A stretch of 64,000 nucleotides of DNA from Actinacidiphila epipremni (GCF_012034175.1 NZ_JAATEJ010000028.1:61955-125954), one strand, 5' to 3'; counted from the first letter of the stretch, positions 1-8,915 are shown. The notes: generated by a model not told the origin, from the sequence alone. Numbers and translations are program-made.

Positions 1-1127
1 CGGGCCGGGCTCGACGCGTCGGCGACGACCAGCGCCCCCTCCCGCACCGCCGCCGTCCAGCGCTGCCCGCCCCACCAGGGCGCGGTACGGGCCGCCGCCG
101 CGCCGTCCAGCAGCAGTACGGCCCCGTCCGCGCCGAACCGGACGGCGAGCCGGTGCCAGGAGCCGACCGGCAGCGGCCCGGGCGCGACCACGTACTCCCC
201 GCCGATCCGCAACGACGGCCGGCCGCCGTCCAGCCCGAGCTGCGCGGAGTCGGGGTGGTTGCCGTGGGTGGCGACGACCCCGGTGGCGCCGGGCTGGTCG
301 ACCCGCACCTCCAGGGCGAGCGTGTCGCCCGCGGCGAGCGCGGCCGTGCCGGCCCGCACATCCGTCCCGGCCCGTACCGTCCAGGCCGCCGCGGCGTCGC
401 CGACCGGCTCGGCCGTGCCGTCCGCGCGCAGCACCCGCAGCGCCCGCACCAGGCAGGGCGCGCCGGGCGCCCTGACCCGGCCGGAGTCGGGGGTGGAGTG
501 GTCGGGCAGCTCGGACTCCAGCAGCATCGGGGCGGAGTCCTCGTCGCGCTGGATGCCGGGGATCCGCGGTGAGCCCAGCCGGATCCACCGCTCGCCGTGC
601 GGCAGCGTCTGCACCTGCCGCGGGCGGTCGGCCAGGACCTCGGCGCGCAGCCGCTCGGTGGCGTAGAAGTCGTGGTGGTGGCCGCTGTTCCACGGGGTGC
701 CGTACAGCCAGCCCCAGTCCGTCGTGCTGCGGGCGACCATCGCGAGCAGTTCCTGCTCGACGGTCACCGGGAGGGCCGTGTCACCGGCGTTGTGCAGGGT
801 GATCCGCCACAGCAGCCGGCTGCGCTCGTAGCCCATCCGGACCTCGGTGCGTACCGCCAGCGCGCCGCTGCCGGCCGCCCGCTGCACGCCCCAGGGCGCC
901 CAGCGCATCCGCTCGGCGGCGAGCGGCCGGCCGCCGACGCGCAGCACCCCGGTGTGGTAGCCGCCGCTGTAGGGGGTGAAGGCCAGCCAGGACAACGATG
1001 TCAGGTCGTGGTTGACATGGCCCTGGCCCCACTGGTTGCGCAGCGTCGGCAGGTGTGCGAGGGCGGCGGCCGGCAGCCAGTCGCCGGCCAGCTCGTCGAG
1101 CGCCGGCACACCGGCGCCGGCGCTCAC
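1..1127 (-). CDS. carbohydrate-active protein with LamG-like domain, incomplete at 3' end
   Basis: The gene starts with GTG at 1127, overlapping the stop of the upstream permease as GTGA, and stays open to the left edge (at least 375 codons). The visible N-terminal part is rich in Trp and beta-strand patterns (LAFTPYSGGYHTG, WRITLHNAG, GTPWNSGHHHDFYATERL), like the super-sandwich domains that precede the catalytic barrel of MGH1/GH63-like glycosidases. The last visible ~100 residues look like a laminin-G/concanavalin jellyroll (GSWHRLAVRFGADGAVLLLDG). No signal peptide is visible, so a cytoplasmic enzyme acting on the imported sugar is the simplest reading. Its catalytic part lies outside the window, so the family is not settled. 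Confidence 0.7.
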   Translation of the reverse strand, partial: MSAGAGVPALDELAGDWLPAAALAHLPTLRNQWGQGHVNHDLTSLSWLAFTPYSGGYHTGVLRVGGRPLAAERMRWAPWGVQRAAGSGALAVRTEVRMGYERSRLLWRITLHNAGDTALPVTVEQELLAMVARSTTDWGWLYGTPWNSGHHHDFYATERLRAEVLADRPRQVQTLPHGERWIRLGSPRIPGIQRDEDSAPMLLESELPDHSTPDSGRVRAPGAPCLVRALRVLRADGTAEPVGDAAAAWTVRAGTDVRAGTAALAAGDTLALEVRVDQPGATGVVATHGNHPDSAQLGLDGGRPSLRIGGEYVVAPGPLPVGSWHRLAVRFGADGAVLLLDGAAAARTAPWWGGQRWTAAVREGALVVADASSPA

Positions 1128-1957
1128 TTGGCCGACCCCGACGTCAGGCCGGCGATGAACTGCTTCTGCATCGCCAGGTAGCCGGCGACCGGGATCACCC
1201 CGGCCAGGAACATGATGCCGAACAGCTGCCCGTAATCCATCTGGAACTGCCCCACGGAGAGATAGAGACCGGTGGTGATGGTCTGGCCCTGCAACGGGCC
1301 CAGGATGAACTGCGGGTTGAGGAAGTCGTTCCAGATCCACAGCGACAGGAAGATGGCTACGGTCGCGGTGGCCGGCCGCACCAGCGGCATGATGATCGTC
1401 CACCAGATCCGCAGGCCCCCGGCCCCGTCCAGCCGCGCCGCCTCGACGACTTCGTCCGGCACCGCCCGCATGAAGCCGACGTAGACGAAGACGGCGAAGG
1501 AGAAGTACCCGCCGCCCAGGTTGGACAGGATCAGGCCCGGGTAACTGTGGTCCAGGCCGAGGAAGTCCAGGATGTGGATCGTCGGCAGCAGCACTACCTG
1601 CGGCGGGATCATCAGCCCCGCGGCGAGCACCGCCAGGACCAGCGCCCGCAGCCGGGTGCGGCGGCGGGAGACGAAGAAGCTGAAGGCCGAGCCGAGCGGG
1701 ATCAGCAGCACCACCGAGCAGACCACCACGACCAGCGAGTTGCGCAGGCCCAGTTGGAGCAGGTGGTCGGGACGGCCGAGGGCGGTCGACAGGTTGCCCA
1801 GCGTCGGGTGGACCGGGGGCGCGGCGGGGGAGGAGACGATGTCGTCCTCCTTCTTGAACGCGTTGACCACGGTCAGGTAGAGCGGGCTGACGAAGGCCAG
1901 CACCACCACGGCGGCGAGGACGAGCCGCGCCGGGCTCAGCAGCCGGCGTCCGGTCAC
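1124..1957 (-). CDS. sugar ABC transporter permease (MalG-like, second subunit)
   Basis: This 277-residue integral membrane protein belongs to the carbohydrate-uptake type 1 ABC permeases. It has about six hydrophobic segments, an opening segment (LVLAAVVVLAFVSPLYLTVV) and the cytoplasmic EAA loop EVVEAARLDGAGGLRIWW that docks on the ATPase. The GTG start at 1957 overlaps the upstream permease stop by four bases (GTGA), and its own stop overlaps the next gene in the same way, so translation is probably coupled along the operon. No ATPase gene is present here. As for many actinomycete sugar importers, a shared MsiK-type ATPase elsewhere is the likely partner (inference). Confidence 0.93.
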   Translation of the reverse strand: MTGRRLLSPARLVLAAVVVLAFVSPLYLTVVNAFKKEDDIVSSPAAPPVHPTLGNLSTALGRPDHLLQLGLRNSLVVVVCSVVLLIPLGSAFSFFVSRRRTRLRALVLAVLAAGLMIPPQVVLLPTIHILDFLGLDHSYPGLILSNLGGGYFSFAVFVYVGFMRAVPDEVVEAARLDGAGGLRIWWTIIMPLVRPATATVAIFLSLWIWNDFLNPQFILGPLQGQTITTGLYLSVGQFQMDYGQLFGIMFLAGVIPVAGYLAMQKQFIAGLTSGSAK

Positions 1958-2853
1958 AGGTCGACCTCCCTGCGGCGCAGCATGCTCGTCACGGACAGCG
2001 CGATCACCGCGGACAGCGCCAGCAGGAACATCGCGATCGACGAGGCGTATCCGAACCGGTCGTCGGTGAACGCCATCTTCACGATGTACTGCGCCGTGGA
2101 CTGGGTGGCGTTGGCCGGCCCGCCGGAGGTGAGCACCTGGATGACGTCGTAGAGCTTGAGCACCGTGATCAGCGAGATGGTGACGCTGATCGTGGTCGCC
2201 GGCGCCACCATCCGCACCGTGATCATCCGGAACTGCTGGGTGGTGCTCGCGCCGTCGATGGCCCCGGCGTCGTACAGCTCGCGCGGGATGTTCTGCAGCG
2301 CGGCCAGGTAGACCACGGTGGTGAAGCCGGACAGCACCCAGGCGACGACGACGCCGACCGAGAACTGCGCCAGGTGCGGCTTGCCGAGCCAGTCCACCGG
2401 GTCGTGCACCAGGTGCACGCTCTTCAGCAGCGTGTTGAGCAGCCCGTCCTGGGTGAGGATCGTCTTCCACACGAAGCCGACGATCACCCCGGAGACCACC
2501 TGCGGCAGGAACGCCAGGGTGCGCAGCACCCGGTAGCTCAGGGCGGTCCGGTCCAGCAGCAGCGCGAAGGCCAGCCCCAGCACATTGGCCACCACCGTCA
2601 CGGCGAGCGCCAGCAGCAGGGTGAAGACGACGCTGTCGCGCAACTGCGTGTCGTGCAGCATCTCGGAGTAGTTGGCGAACCCGATCCAGTTGCTGCCGGA
2701 CTTCAGCGGGTTCTCGTCGGTGAAGCTGCTGCGCAGGCTCATGAAGACCGGTACGACGATGAAGACCGTGTAGAGCAGCAGGCCGAGGGCGGCGATCAGC
2801 CGCAGGCCGGCGTCCTGCGAGGTGTGGCGGAAGGGTGGCGAGGGCGGCTTCAC
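1954..2853 (-). CDS. sugar ABC transporter permease (MalF-like, first subunit)
   Basis: This 299-residue permease forms the membrane channel with the downstream MalG-like subunit. A short cytoplasmic N-terminus is followed by a first transmembrane helix (LIAALGLLLYTVFIVVPVF) and the SSFTDENPL periplasmic start typical of MalF/LacF-type subunits. The EAA-like loop reads LYDAGAIDGASTTQQFRMI. It lies 28 bp after the substrate-binding protein gene and overlaps the next permease by GTGA. It shares the operon promoter and LacI-type operator upstream of the binding-protein gene. Confidence 0.93.
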   Translation of the reverse strand: MKPPSPPFRHTSQDAGLRLIAALGLLLYTVFIVVPVFMSLRSSFTDENPLKSGSNWIGFANYSEMLHDTQLRDSVVFTLLLALAVTVVANVLGLAFALLLDRTALSYRVLRTLAFLPQVVSGVIVGFVWKTILTQDGLLNTLLKSVHLVHDPVDWLGKPHLAQFSVGVVVAWVLSGFTTVVYLAALQNIPRELYDAGAIDGASTTQQFRMITVRMVAPATTISVTISLITVLKLYDVIQVLTSGGPANATQSTAQYIVKMAFTDDRFGYASSIAMFLLALSAVIALSVTSMLRRREVDL

Positions 2854-2881
2854 CGCACACGTCCTTTCGTGGTGCGCGGGT

Positions 2882-4159
2882 TCACTTGGTCGCGGTGTCC
2901 CAGGACTTGTCCAGCTTGGACATCTGGCCCTTGACGTCGGAGCTGTTGAACAGCGCCTGCGCGGCGGCGTAGAGGTCGTTGTTGAGCGAGCCCGGCAGCG
3001 CGTCGTCGTTGGTGGCCCAGCCGATCGCGCCGACCTTGGCGTCGGTCCGCGTCACATACGCGTAGGAGTCGGTGAAGGCGGGGCTGACGGTGACGCCGTA
3101 GTCGTCCAGGGTCTTGTTCTTGAGCATCGGGTACGCGCCGTCGACCTCGATGAGCGCCTTGAGGTTCGCCGGGTCCAGGGACCAGGTCTTGGCGAAGGCG
3201 GTGGCGGCCTTGACGTCCTCGGCCTTGGCGCTGATCGCCATCGAGCCGCCCACCGCGAAGGGCACCACGACCTTGCCGTCGTCGGTCGGCCACGGGAAGA
3301 CGCCGATGTTGTCCCACTGGTCCTTGGGGATGGAGCCGAGGTACCAGCTGCCCATCGGGTACATCGCGGCCTTGCCGGCGTTGAAGTTCTTGATGGAGTC
3401 GGCGTAGCTGACGTTGAGCGCGCCGTCCTCGAAGTAGCCCTTCTCCACCAGGGTGCGCATCTTGGTCGCGGCGGTGACCACGTCGGCGTCGGCGAACTTG
3501 ACCTTGCCGGCGTGGCGTTGCTGGATCCACTGCGGGTCCTTGCCCAGCACGTCCGCGCTGAGCGCGCCGGTCAGCGGCATCGCGGCGGCGAAGGGGTCGT
3601 TGCCGCCCAGCTCCAGCGGGGTGATGCCGGCCGCCTTGAGCGTGGCGTTGACCTGGAGGAACTGCGCCCAGGTGGTGGGCGGTTGAACGTGCGCCTTGGC
3701 GAAGAGCGACTTGTTGTAGAAGACCAGCGGGATGATCTGCGAGTTGGTCGGCGGGATGTAGACCTTGCCCTTGATCGCATTGCCCTGCGGCAGCAGGAAG
3801 TTGGCGTCCACCCACGACTGGTCGTAGGGCGTGAGCAGCCCGGCGTCGGTGTACTGCGACGGCGTGATCGACTGCAGCAGGTCGGGGAACTGCCCCGATG
3901 CCTGGAGCTGCTTGGCGTACGAGTCGCGGTCGGTGCTGGGCGCCACCACCTGCTTGATCGTCAGCCCCGGCACGGTCTTCTCGGCCCGGGCGATGGAGTC
4001 CTTCCAGAACGCCGGGGTGAGGGAAGGGGTGTTGAAGGTGAGATACGTCAGCGTCGTCTTGCCGCCGGCCGCGCTGCCGCCGCTGGAGGCGGAGTTGGAG
4101 CACGCGGCGAGCAGCAGCAGGCCGGCGGCGCCGGCTATGGCGGCACTTCTTCTGAACAT
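2882..4159 (-). CDS. extracellular sugar-binding lipoprotein of ABC importer
   Basis: This 425-residue solute-binding protein starts with a lipoprotein signal peptide (MFRRSAAIAG..LLLLAACSNS; lipobox LAAC, Cys20), so it should be anchored outside the membrane. The mature part has the extracellular solute-binding family 1 pattern: TLTYLTFNTPSLTPAFWKD at the start, an aromatic-rich ligand face and a C-terminal SWDTATK. It is the first gene of the operon and delivers the sugar to the two permeases that follow. The ligand cannot be read from sequence. The co-regulated GH95-like enzyme suggests oligosaccharides containing fucose or galactose (inference). Confidence 0.93.
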   Translation of the reverse strand: MFRRSAAIAGAAGLLLLAACSNSASSGGSAAGGKTTLTYLTFNTPSLTPAFWKDSIARAEKTVPGLTIKQVVAPSTDRDSYAKQLQASGQFPDLLQSITPSQYTDAGLLTPYDQSWVDANFLLPQGNAIKGKVYIPPTNSQIIPLVFYNKSLFAKAHVQPPTTWAQFLQVNATLKAAGITPLELGGNDPFAAAMPLTGALSADVLGKDPQWIQQRHAGKVKFADADVVTAATKMRTLVEKGYFEDGALNVSYADSIKNFNAGKAAMYPMGSWYLGSIPKDQWDNIGVFPWPTDDGKVVVPFAVGGSMAISAKAEDVKAATAFAKTWSLDPANLKALIEVDGAYPMLKNKTLDDYGVTVSPAFTDSYAYVTRTDAKVGAIGWATNDDALPGSLNNDLYAAAQALFNSSDVKGQMSKLDKSWDTATK

Positions 4160-4275
4160 GGCCGTCCCTTTCCTGGGTGGGGAGCGCAGAGATTCCTTGG
4201 TTGCCTCGGTCCGTGGGGGAGACCCGAGATCCCCGGCCGCGGTCGCCGGAAGGCGCGGCTCGTGTCCGCGGTCGG

Positions 4276-4287
4276 GATAACGTTATC
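4276..4287. promoter_or_regulatory. LacI-type operator GATAACGTTATC
   Basis: A perfect 12-bp palindrome with the central AACGTT typical of LacI-family operators lies between the divergent binding-protein operon and the LacI gene. It sits directly downstream of the minus-strand promoter -10 box, covering roughly +10 of the importer transcript, so bound repressor would block it. A near-identical site lies upstream of the GH95-like gene at 5626. Confidence 0.8.
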
Positions 4288-4296
4288 TCGCCGAGT

Positions 4297-4324
4297 ACAG
4301 TAAGGTTCCGCGACAGCAAGTCAA
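4297..4324 (-). promoter_or_regulatory. promoter of the sugar ABC operon
   Basis: On the minus strand TTGACT (4324-4319) and TACTGT (4302-4297) are spaced by 16 bp and followed immediately by the palindromic operator. This is a plausible housekeeping-sigma promoter for the importer operon. Confidence 0.6.
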
Positions 4325-4397
4325 GCCCCCGCACCATCACGGACCGGTCTCGGCCCACCGGGGGCAGGTCAGCGCACCACCGGCGAAGGGAAGCGAA

Positions 4398-5459
4398 GTG
4401 CCTGGTCCAAGCGCTACCGGCAGGCCCGGCGACAAGCCCCGTGCCGGCCGCGAGGCCGAACCGCCGCGCAAATCGCGCCGGCCCACCATGGTCGACGTGG
4501 CCCGCGAGGCGGGCGTCGCGCTGCGTACGGTCTCCCGGGTCGTCAACGGCGACGCGACCGTCGGCGACGAGCTGGCCGCACGTATCAGGACCGCCATCGA
4601 CCGGCTCGGATACCGCCCCGACGTGCGCGCCCGGCAGCTGCGCAGCGGACGCACCGGCACCATCGGCGCCGCCGTGCGGCACATCGCCGACGCGCACCCG
4701 GTGCTGCGCGCGGTCGACGAGACCGCCCGCGAGGCCGGGCTGACCGTGGTGGCGATGTCCACCGAGGACGACCCGGAGCGCGAGCGCGAGGCCGTGATGT
4801 CCATGTGCGGGCGGCGGATGGACGGCATCGTCATCGAGCCGATCGCCGACGGCCACCAGTACCTCCAGCCGGAGATCGACAACGGCCTGGCCGTCGTCGC
4901 CTTCGACCGGCCCGCCACCGGCGTCGAGGTGGACACCGTGCTGTCCGACAACCGCGGCGGCATCCGCCAGGCCTTCGCCCACCTGGCCGCGCAGGGCCAC
5001 CGCAGGATCGGCTACATCGGCGACGACGAGCGCATCTACACCGGTCACGAGCGTGCCGCCGCCTTCCGGCACTGCCTGCGCGAGGCCGGCCTGCCGGTCG
5101 AGGGGCGGGTGCACCCCGGACCCATCGACGACCGCCGCATCGGCGCCGCGCTGGAGTCCCTGCGCCGCGGCCCCGAGGGCGTCACCGCGCTGGTGACCGG
5201 CAACTTCTCCACCACGGTCGCCGTCATCCGGGCGCTGGGCCCGGACTTCGGCAGCCTCGCGCTCGTCGGCTTCGACGACTTCGGGCTCGCCGACCTGCTG
5301 CGGCCGGGGCTGACGGTGGTGGCGCAGGGCGAGCGGGAGATCGGGCGCACCGCGATCGAGCTGTTCCGGGCGCGGCTGGCCGAGCCGGCGCGGCCGGTGC
5401 GTACGGTCATCGTGACGACGTCGCTGATCGTCCGGGGCTCGGGGGAGATCGCGCCCTGA
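4398..5459 (+). CDS. LacI-family transcriptional repressor
   Basis: This 353-residue regulator has an N-terminal LacI helix-turn-helix after a basic tail (TMVDVAREAGVALRTVSRVV, about residues 30-49), the hinge helix GYRPDVRARQLRSG, and a periplasmic-binding-protein-like effector domain to the end. GTG at 4398 is preceded by GAAGGGAAG. It is transcribed divergently from the sugar importer, and the intergenic palindrome is its probable binding site. By family knowledge it should release DNA when it binds a sugar derived from the imported glycan. It very likely also controls the GH95-like gene, which carries the same operator. No gene symbol can be assigned. Confidence 0.92.
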   Translation: MPGPSATGRPGDKPRAGREAEPPRKSRRPTMVDVAREAGVALRTVSRVVNGDATVGDELAARIRTAIDRLGYRPDVRARQLRSGRTGTIGAAVRHIADAHPVLRAVDETAREAGLTVVAMSTEDDPEREREAVMSMCGRRMDGIVIEPIADGHQYLQPEIDNGLAVVAFDRPATGVEVDTVLSDNRGGIRQAFAHLAAQGHRRIGYIGDDERIYTGHERAAAFRHCLREAGLPVEGRVHPGPIDDRRIGAALESLRRGPEGVTALVTGNFSTTVAVIRALGPDFGSLALVGFDDFGLADLLRPGLTVVAQGEREIGRTAIELFRARLAEPARPVRTVIVTTSLIVRGSGEIAP

Positions 5460-5579
5460 GGCGCGGGTTCACGGGGACGGTCGCGGGCCCTGTTACGGGG
5501 CCCGGTTGTGGGGCCGGGTGCGGGCTCGGGCGGCGGCCCGCGCGACGGCCGGGCGACGGGTCCGGGTGGCCCGCCCCCC

Positions 5580-5608
5580 TTTACAACGCGCGGTGGCGCC
5601 TCTATAAA
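5580..5608 (+). promoter_or_regulatory. near-consensus promoter TTTACA-N17-TATAAA
   Basis: TTTACA (5580-5585) and TATAAA (5603-5608) are spaced by exactly 17 bp. This is unusually close to the housekeeping consensus for so GC-rich a genome. A LacI-type operator begins 18 bp after the -10 box. The next recognisable start codon is about 430 bp downstream, implying a long 5' leader or an unseen short transcript. Confidence 0.65.
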
Positions 5609-5625
5609 CGTCCGAGACATCCTAC

Positions 5626-5637
5626 GATAACGTTCTC
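5626..5637. promoter_or_regulatory. LacI-type operator GATAACGTTCTC
   Basis: It differs from the perfect palindrome at 4276 by one base and sits just downstream of the strong promoter. The same LacI-family protein probably binds both, coupling uptake and extracellular hydrolysis. Confidence 0.72.
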
Positions 5638-5865
5638 TCGGGGTGCGGCTCATCCGCTCCGGGGAACGCCCGCGGGACCCTGGTGAGCCGCCGCGGTCTC
5701 CGCATCCACCCGTGTGCAGCTCTTCACCATCCCCCCATGACGCGCCCTGCCGCTTTCCCCTGCTCCACCGGTTCTCCCTGCTCCGCCCGGCCGTTCGCCG
5801 GCCCCGCGCCGCCGGGCCCGCTCGCTGTGGGCCCGGGGTCCCCGCTCCGTCGCCGGGGCGGGGGC

Positions 5866-5879
5866 TGACAACGCTGTCA
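5866..5879. promoter_or_regulatory. second LacI-like palindrome TGACAACGCTGTCA
   Basis: A 14-bp palindrome with one mismatch, centred on CG as in LacI-family operators. It resembles the GATAACGTTATC sites (GAyAAC half-site). It may be a further operator for the same repressor or a related one. Confidence 0.45.
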
Positions 5880-5907
5880 TCGACTGCCGTGCTCGTATCC
5901 GCTCCTG

Positions 5908-5920
5908 GACATCCGATGTC
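5908..5920. promoter_or_regulatory. palindrome GACATCCGATGTC
   Basis: Perfect 6-bp half-sites flank one central C. The architecture differs from the AACGTT-type sites, suggesting a second regulator input on the GH95-like gene. The cognate protein is unknown. Confidence 0.4.
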
Positions 5921-6056
5921 TGGGGTGATTTGGGGCGGTACGGTGCCGGGTCCGGGTCCGGGTCCGGGTTCGGTGCCGGCCTCGCGGACCGCGGGACCGG
6001 CGGACCGGCGGACCGGAAAGCGGCGGCGCGTCCCGTACCAGAAAGGCAGCAGCCCC

Positions 6057-8915
6057 ATGAGGCTCTCCCGGCCGGCCCTCGGCAGTGTGGCCGCGGCGGC
6101 AGTCGCGGCCCTGCTCGGCGCGACGCTGACCACCGCGCTGGCCCCACCCGCCGCGGCCGACTCGATCACCGCCGCCCAGGGCGTGAACACCGTCGCCCAG
6201 TACCAGGGCGTGTGGACCTCGCCGCCGACCCAGCTCACCGGCGGCGGCAGCACCGACGCGCCTGAGCTCGGCAACGGCGACGTCGGCGTCGTGATCGGCG
6301 GCGGCATCGACAACCAGACCTTCTACCTCGGCAAGAACGACTTCTGGTCCGCCACCAGCCACGCCATCAAGCCGCTCGGCCGGGTCGTGGTCCGCGCCGC
6401 CGGCCTGTCGGGCGCGAGCTACAACGTCGTCCAGGACATCGCCCACGCCGAGGTCCGCGGCACGTACACCAAGGGCGCCCAGACGCTGACGACCACCAGC
6501 TGGACGGACGCCGACCGGGACGTCCTGGTCACCTCCTTCACCCTCACCGGCGGCAGCGCCCAGCAGATCGCCATCCAGCTGCAGAACGGCACCGGCGGCG
6601 CCCCCACCGTCACCACCACCGGCAACGACCTCGACGCCGACGTCGTCGCCGACACCGGCGGCAGCGGCGACCCGCGGGCCAGGATCGCGGCCCGCACCAT
6701 CGGCCAGAGCCAGAGCATCTCCGGCAGCACCCTCACCCTGACCATCCAGCCCGGCACAACCTCGACCCTGGTCGCCGGCATCCAGTCCAGCACCGACACC
6801 GCCGGCTACCAGGCCGCCGCCGACGCCCTGGTCAGCGGCCTCACCCAGGCGGACGTCGACAACCACAAAGCGGCACACCGCAGTTGGTGGCAGACGTACT
6901 GGTCCCAGTCATACGTCCAGATCCCCGACAAGGCCGTCGAGAAGAGCTGGTACGGCTCGCTCTACCTGCTCGCCTGCGTCTCACGCCCCGGCAAGTACGC
7001 CCCGGGCCTGTGGGGCAACTGGATCACCGGTGCCATGAACTGGAACGGCGACTACCACACCAACTACAACTACCAGGCGCCCTTCTACGCGGCCCTGACC
7101 ACCAACCACATCGACCAGATGGCCGGCTACGACCAGCCGGTCCTCGACTGGATGAGCCGCGGCCAGCAACTCGCCGCGCAGAACGGCTTCCAGGGCGTCC
7201 TCTACCCGGTCGGCATCTCGCCCAAGGGCACCAGCGCCGACATGAACCTGCACAACCAGAAGTCCAACGCGGCCAATCTGGCCAGCGACATGGTCATGCG
7301 CTACGAGCAGACCCGCGACACCGGCTACGCCGCGACCGTCTACCCGTACCTGAAGCAGGTCGGGCTGTTCTGGCAGCACTACCTCGTCAAGGACTCCTCC
7401 GGCACGTACACCATCACCGACGACGCGCCGCAGGAGGACAACGCCTACCCGCAGACCAACAGCATCCTGTCGCTCGGCCTGGTGCACCTGCTGATGCAGG
7501 GGCTCGTCGACATCTCCACCGCGCTCGGCCAGGACGCCGCGACCCGCGCCACCTGGAGCGACATCGACGCGCACCTCGCGCCGCTGCCGACGATGACGCA
7601 GAACGGCCAGACGGTCTTCCGCGAGACCTCCACCGGCGCGGGCTTCGTCAACGACGGCAACGACATCGACATCCAGGCCGTGTACCCCGGCGGGCAGGTC
7701 GGCCTGGACAGCAGCGCCTCGCTGCTGCAGACCGCGCGCAACACCGTCGGGCAGCTCACCAACGCCTGGCACGGCGGCAACGCGCCCGCCACCTTCTACG
7801 CCGCCGCCGCGCGGGTCGGCTACGACGCCGCGACGATCCTGTCGAACCTGCACACCGAGGCGACGAGCAACAGCTACCCCAACATGGGCATCCACCACAG
7901 CGGCGGCGGCATCGAGAACGTCAACGTCACCACCTCGGGCCTGGACGAGATGCTGCTCCAGTCGTTCCAGCACGACGTCAAGGTCTTCCCGGACTGGCCC
8001 ACCGGGGTCAACGCCAAGTTCGGCGACCTGCTCGCCGACGGCGGCTTCCTGGTCTCCAGCAGCAAGGCCGGCAACGCGGTGCAGTACGTGCGGGCCGTCA
8101 GCCAGAAGGGCGGCACCCTCACCGTCACCAACCCCTGGCCGGGCAGCGCGGTGCAGGTCTACCGCGGCGGCAGCAGCGCCGGCACAGTCTCGGGGACGAA
8201 GCTGGCGCTCGCCACCTCGGCGGGGGAGACCATCACCCTCGCGCCGCCCGGCACCTCCTACGCCACCGTCCAGACCCTGCTCGCCCAGCCGCTCCAGGCG
8301 ACCTCCGGCGGCGGCACGAGCAGCAGCTTCGGCACCGGCTTCGAGGCCGGCGACCCGCAGCCCAGCTGGACCGACACGGTCGACACCGCGGGCGGCAACG
8401 ACGTCGGCGTCACCGGCGTCAACGGCGACTCCCCGGGCCCGCAGGCGGGCGTGCGCACCGGCGAGACCGCCCGCACCGGGAGCGCGGCGCTGATGTACTC
8501 CGGCTCCGCGTCCGGCAGCAGCCCGCACGCCTACCTCAAGGTCTACGACCTCGCCGCCGCCCCGCTGGCCGTCGGCACCGCCAAGACCCTGCGCTACTGG
8601 ATCTACCCGCAGTCCCACACCACCACCCCCTGGGTGCCGGCCGGCTCCACCGAGAGCGAGTGCGTCGCCGTCGACCTCGTCTTCACCGACAACTCCACCT
8701 TGCGCGACTCCGGCGCCGTCGACCAGAACGGCACCCGCGCCCACCCCGCCCAGCAGTGCGGCCACCTCACCCTCGACACCTGGAACCACGTCACCGTCAA
8801 CCTCGCCACCAACAACTCCGGCAAGCAGATCGCCCGCATCCTCCTCGGCTACGACCACCCGGCCAGCCCGGGCGGCGGCTTCCGCGGATACGTGGACGAC
8901 CTGACGATCAGCTGA
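6057..8915 (+). CDS. secreted GH95-like glycoside hydrolase with C-terminal binding domain
   Basis: This 952-residue exported enzyme has a signal peptide of about 34 residues (MRLSRPALGS..PAAAD). ATG at 6057 is preceded by GAAAGGC. The N-terminal region fits the GH95 beta-sandwich (ELGNGDVGVVIGGG..). The (alpha/alpha)6-barrel region contains LWGNWITGAMNWNGDYHTNYN, which resembles the WN..DYTxNxN active-site strand of GH95 alpha-L-fucosidases/galactosidases, and later DDAPQEDNAYPQTNS. The last ~190 residues (SSFGTGFEAGDPQPSW..) look like a galactose-binding-type carbohydrate-binding module. It probably releases sugars for the LacI-linked importer. Family assignment is by motif resemblance, and exact specificity is open. 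Confidence 0.85.
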   Translation: MRLSRPALGSVAAAAVAALLGATLTTALAPPAAADSITAAQGVNTVAQYQGVWTSPPTQLTGGGSTDAPELGNGDVGVVIGGGIDNQTFYLGKNDFWSATSHAIKPLGRVVVRAAGLSGASYNVVQDIAHAEVRGTYTKGAQTLTTTSWTDADRDVLVTSFTLTGGSAQQIAIQLQNGTGGAPTVTTTGNDLDADVVADTGGSGDPRARIAARTIGQSQSISGSTLTLTIQPGTTSTLVAGIQSSTDTAGYQAAADALVSGLTQADVDNHKAAHRSWWQTYWSQSYVQIPDKAVEKSWYGSLYLLACVSRPGKYAPGLWGNWITGAMNWNGDYHTNYNYQAPFYAALTTNHIDQMAGYDQPVLDWMSRGQQLAAQNGFQGVLYPVGISPKGTSADMNLHNQKSNAANLASDMVMRYEQTRDTGYAATVYPYLKQVGLFWQHYLVKDSSGTYTITDDAPQEDNAYPQTNSILSLGLVHLLMQGLVDISTALGQDAATRATWSDIDAHLAPLPTMTQNGQTVFRETSTGAGFVNDGNDIDIQAVYPGGQVGLDSSASLLQTARNTVGQLTNAWHGGNAPATFYAAAARVGYDAATILSNLHTEATSNSYPNMGIHHSGGGIENVNVTTSGLDEMLLQSFQHDVKVFPDWPTGVNAKFGDLLADGGFLVSSSKAGNAVQYVRAVSQKGGTLTVTNPWPGSAVQVYRGGSSAGTVSGTKLALATSAGETITLAPPGTSYATVQTLLAQPLQATSGGGTSSSFGTGFEAGDPQPSWTDTVDTAGGNDVGVTGVNGDSPGPQAGVRTGETARTGSAALMYSGSASGSSPHAYLKVYDLAAAPLAVGTAKTLRYWIYPQSHTTTPWVPAGSTESECVAVDLVFTDNSTLRDSGAVDQNGTRAHPAQQCGHLTLDTWNHVTVNLATNNSGKQIARILLGYDHPASPGGGFRGYVDDLTIS

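Larger units (their letters stand above)
5460..6056. other. long upstream region of GH95-like gene, no convincing ORF
   Basis: About 600 bp without a convincing gene. It holds a strong promoter, three candidate operators (entered separately), a GGGTCC short tandem repeat near 5949-5970 and a CGGACCGG repeat near 5998-6017. Reading frames crossing it are proline/arginine-rich and lack normal protein character. Confidence 0.6.

Noticed and set aside
1055..2152. Long Arg/Gln/Asp-rich frame on the plus strand across the permease genes
   Set aside because: Shadow of the two permeases on the opposite strand; low-complexity composition and no RBS or fold.
5683..5868. Cysteine-containing leader peptide in the GH95-like leader region
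   Set aside because: GTG at 5683 has no good RBS and the frame quickly becomes Pro/Gly/Arg-rich; kept only as part of the intergenic description.
5643..6056. N-terminal extension of the GH95-like protein upstream of ATG 6057
   Set aside because: Pro/Arg-rich translation without protein character; a clear RBS and signal peptide begin at 6057, and operators lie in this stretch.
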